A DNA stretch of 64,000 bases, taken from Cymodocea nodosa (taxonomy: Eukaryota > Streptophyta > Magnoliopsida > Alismatales > Cymodoceaceae). Made by a program: the position numbers and the translations under genes. Below the pieces are notes generated by a model. It saw only the letters and a list, made by a program, of their open reading frames with translations. It ran no database searches and had not been told where the DNA came from. Location of the stretch: positions 14,954,501 to 15,018,500 of the forward strand of contig CM072341.1 in assembly GCA_036874045.1 (NCBI GenBank), given 5' to 3'. Below are positions 57,346 through 64,000 of this stretch, one piece after another (position 1 is the first letter of the stretch; each line of letters starts with the position of its first letter).

Positions 57346-60300
57346 TTAAAGGTCTAGTAAAGAACATATGCCTAGATTTCTTCTAATATGATTAAAAGTT
57401 GATTCAATTAAAGGTTTGGTGAAAATATCTGCAAGTTGATTTTCTGTTGGCACAAACTTAAGTGAGATGTTCCTTTTTTTCACATGATCTCTCAGAAAAT
57501 GATGTCTAATCTTGATATGCTTGGCTCTGGAATGAAGTATTGTATTCTTAGATAGACTGATTGCACTACTGTTATCACAAAATATGATTGAGTTCTGAAT
57601 TTTCAGTTTGTAATCTACTAGAGTTTGCTGCATCCAAAAAATTTGGGCACAACACAGTCATACTACAATATACTCGACTTCAGTAGTAGATAAAGCAATA
57701 CAATTTTGTTTCCTACTAAACTAGGAGATTAAAGAATTTCCAAGTAGTTGACAAGTACCACTAGTGCTTTTTCTATCAAATCTGCTACCTGCATAATCTA
57801 CATCACTATAACCTGTTAAAATCAAATTACTGTCAGTTGAGTAGAATAATCCGAAATCTTTTGTTCCTTGTAGATATCTGAAAATCCTTTTGACTGATTT
57901 CAAGTGCGATTCCTTTGGTGATGCTTGAAATCTAGCACACAAGCATACACTAAACATAATATCTAGCCTGCTAGCTGAAAGGTATAACAGAGATCCAATC
58001 ATACCTCTATATTGTTTTTGATCCACTACAACACTTGAATCATCCATTTCTAGTTTAATACTTGAACTCATTGGAGTATTTGCAGGTTTGATGTTTTCAT
58101 AACCAAATTTCCTCAACATCTCTTTGCAGTACTTTTCTTGGTTGATAAAAATGTCATTATACACTTGATGAATCTGTAATTCCAAGAAAAACTTCAATTC
58201 TCCCATCATGCTCATTTCGAATTTATTTTTCATCAAATTCTGAAATTCATGACAGAGATCTTCTGAAGTGGCTCCAAAGACTATATCATCAACATAAATC
58301 TATACAATCAAAATATGCACATCAAAAGTTTTGATAAACAAAGTGTTGTCTACTTTGCTTATAGAAAAATTGTTTCCAGTTAAAAACTTTTTCAATTTCT
58401 CATACCAAGCTCTAGGTGCATGTTTCAAACCATAAAGAGCCTTTCTTAGTTTGAAGACATGATTCGGCTTGAATTCATCTTCAAATCCAAGAGGTTGTTT
58501 GACAAACAATTCTTCCTGAATTTCTCCATTTAAGAAGACACTTTTCACATCCATCTGAAACAATCTTATCTTCATACTACTTGCAAAAGCAAGCAACATT
58601 CTAATAGCTTCAATCCTAGCTACGGGAGCAAAAGTTTCTTCATAATCAATACCTTCCTGCTGATTGTAGCCTTGAACAACTAATCAAGCTTTATTTTTGA
58701 GAATATTACCTTCTTCATCTAATTTGTTTTTGAAAATTCATTTAGTTCCAATGATGGATTTTCCTGCATGTTTTTCTACTAGTTCCCAAACATTATTTTT
58801 CTGGAATTGATTTAATTCTTTCTACATAGCCATTGTCCAATAGGTATCCTTACATGCTTCATCTACTGATTTTGGCTCTATTTCTGACACAAATGCACAA
58901 AAATTGCAGATATCTTGTGCTTTGCTTCTAGTTTGTACCCCTTTAGATATATTTCCAATAATTTGTTCCTCGGGATAATCAAATTTAAACTTCCGACTAT
59001 TATGATTCTAATATCTATTGTTGAGATTCTGGTCTAACACTTGTGAAATGAGTTTCTGCTTGCAGTTATCATCTTCAAAGTATTCATTTTCACTATCATT
59101 TTTAATCTTCAACTTTTTGAAATTATGGATCAGATCTTCATCAAACTGAACATTTATACTTTCATCCACTCTTCCATCTTCAACAAAATATACCCTGTAA
59201 GCTTTGCTTCTAGAGGAGTAACCAAGAAGTATGGCAGGTTCAAACTTTGCATAAAACTTGTCTTTAGCATTTCCTGTATTTAAGACAAAGCATTTGCATC
59301 CAAATGTCTTAAAATAGCCAACATTTGGAGTTTTATCGAACCAAATTTCAGAGGGTGTCTTATTCAACATGGATCTAATGTGAGTTCTATTGGAAATGTG
59401 ACAAGCTGTTCCTACAGCTTCTGCCCAGAGAAATTTAGGTAGATCCGTGGCATTTAACATAGTTCTAGCCATTTCTTGTAATGTCCTATTTTTCCTTTCC
59501 ACAACTCCATTTTGAGTAGGAGTTCTAGGACAGGAGAATTCATGTAGAATTCCAAATGAATTGCAAAGGTTTTCAAATTCTCCTCCATGATCACTTCTGA
59601 TTTTCTTCACTGTTAGTTCCTTCTGATTCTGAACTCTTATGCAAAAATTCCTGAACTCATTACAAGTTTCATTTTTATGTGTCAAAAATACTACCCAAGT
59701 TAATCTAGAGATCATCAACAATAACAAAGGTATATTTTCAACCCCCAAGACTTGAAACTTGAGATGGACCAAATAAATCCAAATGTAACAGTTCCAATGG
59801 CCTTTTGGTGGTAAAAGTGTTTTTGCTCTGAAGGGTGTTGAGCTATATTTTTAGCTCAAGCTTTACTGTAAGTGCACAGTTCTTTTGGTGTACATGGCAA
59901 ATACAGGTCATTCTTCCACAAGGATTGTGTTTATGACTTAATCAACTATTACTCAACTTGTTCTTCAAGCTCTTAGGTATACTTCAGTAAATTAATGACA
60001 TGTGAATGTAGAATAATCAAAGTTAACACAAGCTCACAAATCATGCAATTTCAAGGCAATTTGTAGTGGAAAATGGTGATGTGAATCAATTTCTTTACTT
60101 ATAAATCTATCAACTCATTCAATTATAACATGCACACAAGTTCCACATGATTTCAGAAGTGATATCAATGCATCAATATTAAGGAAAGAAAAATAAAACA
60201 ACAAGGTTCAATAGACTATACTACTCTATTCTAATTTATACTAAATGCATGCAACTATGCTATTTGCTAATCTAGCTAAACTATACTATACTACTTGCAT

Positions 60301-61942
60301 TAGAAATTCTTTTTGGAGATTGATTAGGACAAAATGTGATCAATATAAGATATAACAAACTCAATTAACTACTGAAATTAAAATTAACAACTAGATATAA
60401 GTGATAGGTTCTTCATTCAAATGAATATCAACACTTATTTTCTTCTTCTTTCAATTCACACCTTCTTCTCAAATGTGCCAAGCCACCATTGGTGAGTGTC
60501 ATTCACTCGTGTGAAAGCCTCACCAACAGCCCCAACAATACACGTGAATAGAGGATGCAAATTAGAAGTTGAAAAGAAGAATTAAACATTCATATACATT
60601 CATTGAACTCTATCTAGCTAAGAAGACATATAATTGAGATGTTCACCACCATTTCTCATCAATTCTTCCTTCTATACAAGAAAATAATAAACTCTAAGAG
60701 TTGTCACTACCTTAGGAGCTTCTTATCTTCTTCTCTAGAGCTTTGAATTCAATGGAACTTGGCAGCAACTCCACCTCCAAGCTTGGACGTCTTCTCCTTA
60801 GCCCTTGGAATGGTGAATAGCATGAATGGATGGTCTCTCTTTGGAAGCACAAGCCTCACCTCCAAGCTTCTTCTTCTCCTTCTTTCTCTCGTTGGAAACA
60901 CCAAGTTGTTGGCCAAAATTCCTCTCCCCTTGTATTTATGTTGTTTTGTCTTCTCTCTCTTTGATGTGGCACCTTGGTTTTATCACCAAGCCAATAAGAT
61001 GTCATAGATCTAGGAGGGCCAATAAGGTGTTGGCATGTCCTCTTCTTTAAAGTTTAGTCTACCAACTTTTGATTCTTTACATGGTCTTTTGCATTAAGCT
61101 CCTCCCATATATATGTTACTTACAATTAATGGAAGTTGAACTCCAAGAGACGTTAGCCAACATAGGACATGCAAAAATAAATCAATGTGTTTCATGTAAA
61201 ATTATATCCAATGGGGGATGCACTTGTTAATTAAATTTCTATATTGCACTATATTTCAAGACTTATATTACCCATAATTAATATCATTTATCCATAATAG
61301 ATATATAATATCATGCAAAATTACTTATAAAATTCATTAAAAATGGGCAAAATTAAAGCTTGAACAAAGGGTAGTTCTCTTCTACTTCCCTAGCATACAC
61401 TCACTTCATACTCTATCTTTCTTAAAGGTGAGTTTAGGCAGACCCCTGACAAGATCACCTGTGGATAGCTTCCTGATATTCTTCATACTAATATGGTCAA
61501 GTCTTCTATGCCACACCCAATCATCTTCACTAGTTGCTACTAAACAGGAATTGCTTGCAGAATTTTTACATGGAAAGTTTAATATATAAATTGAGCAATT
61601 TCTAAAACTAGTAAATTTTGTTTCATTCAAGGTTGGATCAATAATGAAACAATTTTCAGCATTAAAAGAAACAGTATAACCTTTATCACATAATTGTCCT
61701 ACACTTAACAAATTTTGTTTTAATCCATTTACATGCAAGACATTCTCAATTATACCATTTTCAGTTTTAATATTTCCTATTGCAGTTATTTTACACTTTT
61801 CATTATTTCCAAACTTAACAGATCCTGACCTTAAGTTTTTAATAGAGTCAAGAAAACTTTTCTTACTTGTCATGTGCTTTGAGCATTCACTATCTACAAT
61901 CCATTTAGTTGAATGTGCTTGAAACTCCTTGTCACCTTGCAA
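57346..61942 (-). mobile_element. pol region of Sirevirus-like Copia element, split by a solo LTR
   Basis: In minus-strand order: protease region (WIVDSECSKHMTSKKSFL near 61905-61850), GAG-pre-integrase (WHRRLDHIS near 61515-61490), integrase core (LTWVVFL, DHGGEF, TPTQNGVVERKNRT, 59710-59440), reverse transcriptase (QMDVKSVFLNGEI near 58560, YVDDI near 58290) and RNase H (DNSSAISLSKN, HIKIRHHFLRDHV, 57580-57480). Domain order integrase before reverse transcriptase is Ty1/Copia. The region is broken in several places (on the order of ten). The insertion at 59836-61366 separates the GAG-pre-integrase part from the integrase core. Confidence 0.9.
59836..61366 (-). mobile_element. Solo LTR inside the Copia integrase region
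   Basis: 1,531 bases with TGTTGAGC...TTGAACA ends and perfect 5-base target duplications AAGGG at 59831-59835 and 61367-61371. Near its left end, read on the minus strand, it has the phrase AAGTGCACAG-type and a nearby CCACAAGG-like motif also present near the 3' end of the Athila-type LTRs here, so it is probably a different Gypsy family in the minus orientation. The open frame at 60759-61007 has no recognised product. Confidence 0.85.
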
Positions 61943-63480
61943 ATCATACTGAAATTAGAACTTTTGGTACCCAAATCTTCTTAGGTCCAGTAGAGTTAGT
62001 CTTTAAAACATTAAATCTATTGCCTCTTGGCAGCCACATATGACCTGATCTTTGTTTGATGGCAAACACAATGGTGCCATCTTTATAAGATAGAATCACT
62101 CCACCACAATAAGGTATTCCTATGGTGTAGCATATCCTAGGCCATATTTATTCCCATTTGATCGTTGATATCCTATTATTTTATTTAATCTTTTTGACCT
62201 TGAGTAAATTTACATAAAGTATCTTTCAAATCTGATATGGTAGTTAATAGATTTTTATTTTCATCTTTTAATTCATAGTTAACACAACTATACTTATCTA
62301 TATTTGATTTTAGATTTCTATTTTCAACTATAGTTGATTCTAATTCAGCAAATGAATTTTCTAAGCAATGATTTAATCTTTTAATTTCTTTCTTAAAATC
62401 TCTACACTTCACATATAAATTATCTACAGTAGATAGAAGATTGTTTATGTCTAAATCATCATGCTCATTTTCTGAACTAGAAGAAGTAGAGCATACCTCT
62501 TGTGCTGCAAAACAAACATTGGCTGCAGCTTCATCTTCAAAATCTGATGAACAGCTTGAAGAGCTACTGTCATCCCACGTAGCTTTGAGAGTCATCTTCT
62601 TTTTGTCCTTCAATCTCTTCTTCTTATCTCCTTGATCCTCTTGTGTCTGAAATGGACAGAAGGTCTGTATGTGCCCTTGCCTTTTACATTTGAAGCATGT
62701 AGGGACAGTTCTTTTAGAAGAGCTGGACTTATTCTTTTTCTTCATAAACTTTATGAAGTTCCTTGCCAACAACATTATCTCATCATCGTCTGAGCTTGGA
62801 GCTTCTTCTGTAGATGGAAATGTTATTTCCTTTTTCTTTTTAGCAGCTCCTTCTTGCTCTTTCCAGTCCTTCATCTGAACTTTGTGGGCTAGAAGATTGC
62901 CCAACAGTTCTTCAATTGTGTAGTTGTTGAGATCCTTGGAATCTTAAATAGATGTGGATTTCTATTTCCACTCAATAGTTAAGCTCCTCAAGATCTTCGG
63001 TACCTGTTCACTTGAAGAGAATTCCTTTCCCAAGCCTTTCAAATTGTTAATGATTTCAATAAATCTTGAAAACATTTCAGTTATGTTTTCATTATCATTC
63101 ATTTTAAACAGTTCAAGTTTTCTCAACAGGATACTGATTTTTGTATCCTTAACTTGGCTTGTACCTTCGTGAGTAACTTGAAGGATTTTCCAAGCCTCAT
63201 GAGCAAACTTACATGCAAATACTTTATTATATTGATCAGCAGTTAGTGCATAATAAATGACATTCAGCCCTCTAGCATCCAACTGGATGAGTTTCTCATC
63301 CTCCTCAGACCAGTTCTTAACATCACTAGTTGGAAGTGTAGATCCAAGAACAACAATCTTCTAGAGTTTAACATCAGAACTCGTAAGGAAACACTCCATT
63401 CTATTCTTCCAATAGTTGTAATTGGAACCATCGAATAGAAGAGGTCTGTGAATGTTTTGTTCCTCAGCAAATTGAGCCAT
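61943..63480 (-). mobile_element. gag region of Sirevirus-like Copia element
   Basis: Minus strand from ATG near 63480. UBN2-type gag phrases (LDARGLNVIYYALT near 63285-63245, VTHEGTSQVKDTKI near 63170, ELFKMNDNENITEMFSRF near 63120) are typical of the Sirevirus branch. A CCHC zinc knuckle (CFKCKRQGHIQTFC) lies at 62697-62656. Acidic and serine-rich linker after it. Broken in a few places. Confidence 0.85.
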
Positions 63481-63517
63481 AAATCCAGATGATTAAATCT
63501 TATAAAGGATTAACCTT

Positions 63518-63529
63518 GCTCTGATACCA
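63518..63529 (-). other. Primer-binding site of Copia element
   Basis: Minus strand TGGTATCAGAGC, the classical initiator tRNA-Met site of plant Copia elements, two bases from the LTR. Confidence 0.9.
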
Positions 63530-63531
63530 AT

Positions 63532-64000
63532 TGTTAGGATCGATAGACTCACCAGAGGGGGGGGTGAATGGTGAAAGTGTGTAGTTTTTTAAAATTCTTT
63601 TGATGTTGGATTGAATGATTCAACAGAAATGTAATGAGATGAAATTAAACGAATGCAAATCAGTAGAGACAAGAAACACACAGCAAATTTTTAGGTGGTT
63701 CACCAACTTGGCTAGTCCACCCCCAAGATTCACTTGGGCTTCACTAAGTGTTTCAACACTTACACACTTGCTTTCAGGTCAAAGCAAGAACCAACTACAC
63801 AAAAGTTTTCAGGTATAAACTTCAGCAAACCAACCTCTAGAGATTTCAGGTCGAAACTCAAACCAACACTGAATGTAGCTTTTAGGTTAAAGCCACGAAC
63901 CAACAGCTTTAATCTTTCAATCAGAGTTTTGGCGCATAGAGCTTTTTCTGTAGTAGATCTTTAGAATATACTTCACTATTTGCAGACTTGAGTGTAATTG
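63532..64000 (-). mobile_element. 5' LTR of Sirevirus-like Copia element (partial, runs off the window)
   Basis: On the plus strand begins TGTTAGGATCGATAG and matches 55129-55600 at about 95 percent. Only 469 bases are visible, so the outer end, its target duplication and the hairpin array of this LTR are outside the window. Confidence 0.9.

Noticed and set aside
60759-61050. Two overlapping open frames inside the solo LTR
   Set aside because: Short, overlapping and without resemblance to any family; chance frames in an LTR are expected.
1-64000. tRNA, rRNA or other structured RNA genes
   Set aside because: No cloverleaf with A and B boxes or rRNA core sequence was noticed on either strand by eye; a covariance-model search was not possible.

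Overview
This window is plant nuclear DNA: AT-rich, repeat-laden intergenic sequence with a few GC-rich cytochrome P450 genes. GC-rich, intron-poor P450 exons suggest a monocot, but the species cannot be read from the sequence. Only three host genes look whole: two near-identical CYP76-type P450s (3438-4985 and 25311-26858, both +) and one five-exon CYP704-type P450 (38403-40298, +). Almost everything else is transposon, retrotransposon or tandem-repeat sequence.

The layout is governed by a large tandem segmental duplication. Call the blocks A (CYP76 and flanks), C (about 11 kb ending in most of CYP704) and B (the CYP704 3' end, minisatellites, a Harbinger transposase, Athila-type LTR elements). 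The right-hand copy is A' 23118-28905, C 28906-39869, B' 39870-about 54025. The left-hand copy is A 1222-10756 joined directly to B 10763-23117: it has lost C, so CYP704 survives there only as its last exons. It has also gained a 3.8 kb chimeric Harbinger/LTR insert (6463-10245). The copies meet at 23117, inside the protease region of an Athila-like element. The left edge of A and the stretch after 54025 are therefore the original outer flanks.

Mobile elements: three decayed PIF/Harbinger transposons (6470-8808, 17212-18075 with its copy 46298-48985, 34855-37440); a hAT relic (30650-31900, -); Athila-like Gypsy LTR elements, fragments and a solo LTR; and at the right end a Sirevirus-like Copia element (55129 to beyond 64000, -) inserted into the Athila polymerase region and itself split by a solo LTR (59836-61366) with a perfect 5-bp target duplication.

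The most unusual signals are: (1) the LTRs of two unrelated retrotransposon lineages (Athila-like Gypsy and Sirevirus-like Copia) carry the same composite module, a CACGTG box, then CTTAAGT, then two short imperfect hairpins; (2) two Athila-type LTRs lie head to head as a 1.2 kb inverted repeat with a 271-bp loop, present in both duplicated copies, so it could make hairpin RNA; (3) replacement differences between the two CYP76 copies are concentrated in one 75-residue stretch; (4) a relic of a third CYP76 promoter and start lies in block C; (5) the divergence between duplicated blocks is very uneven. All identities and counts were made by eye.
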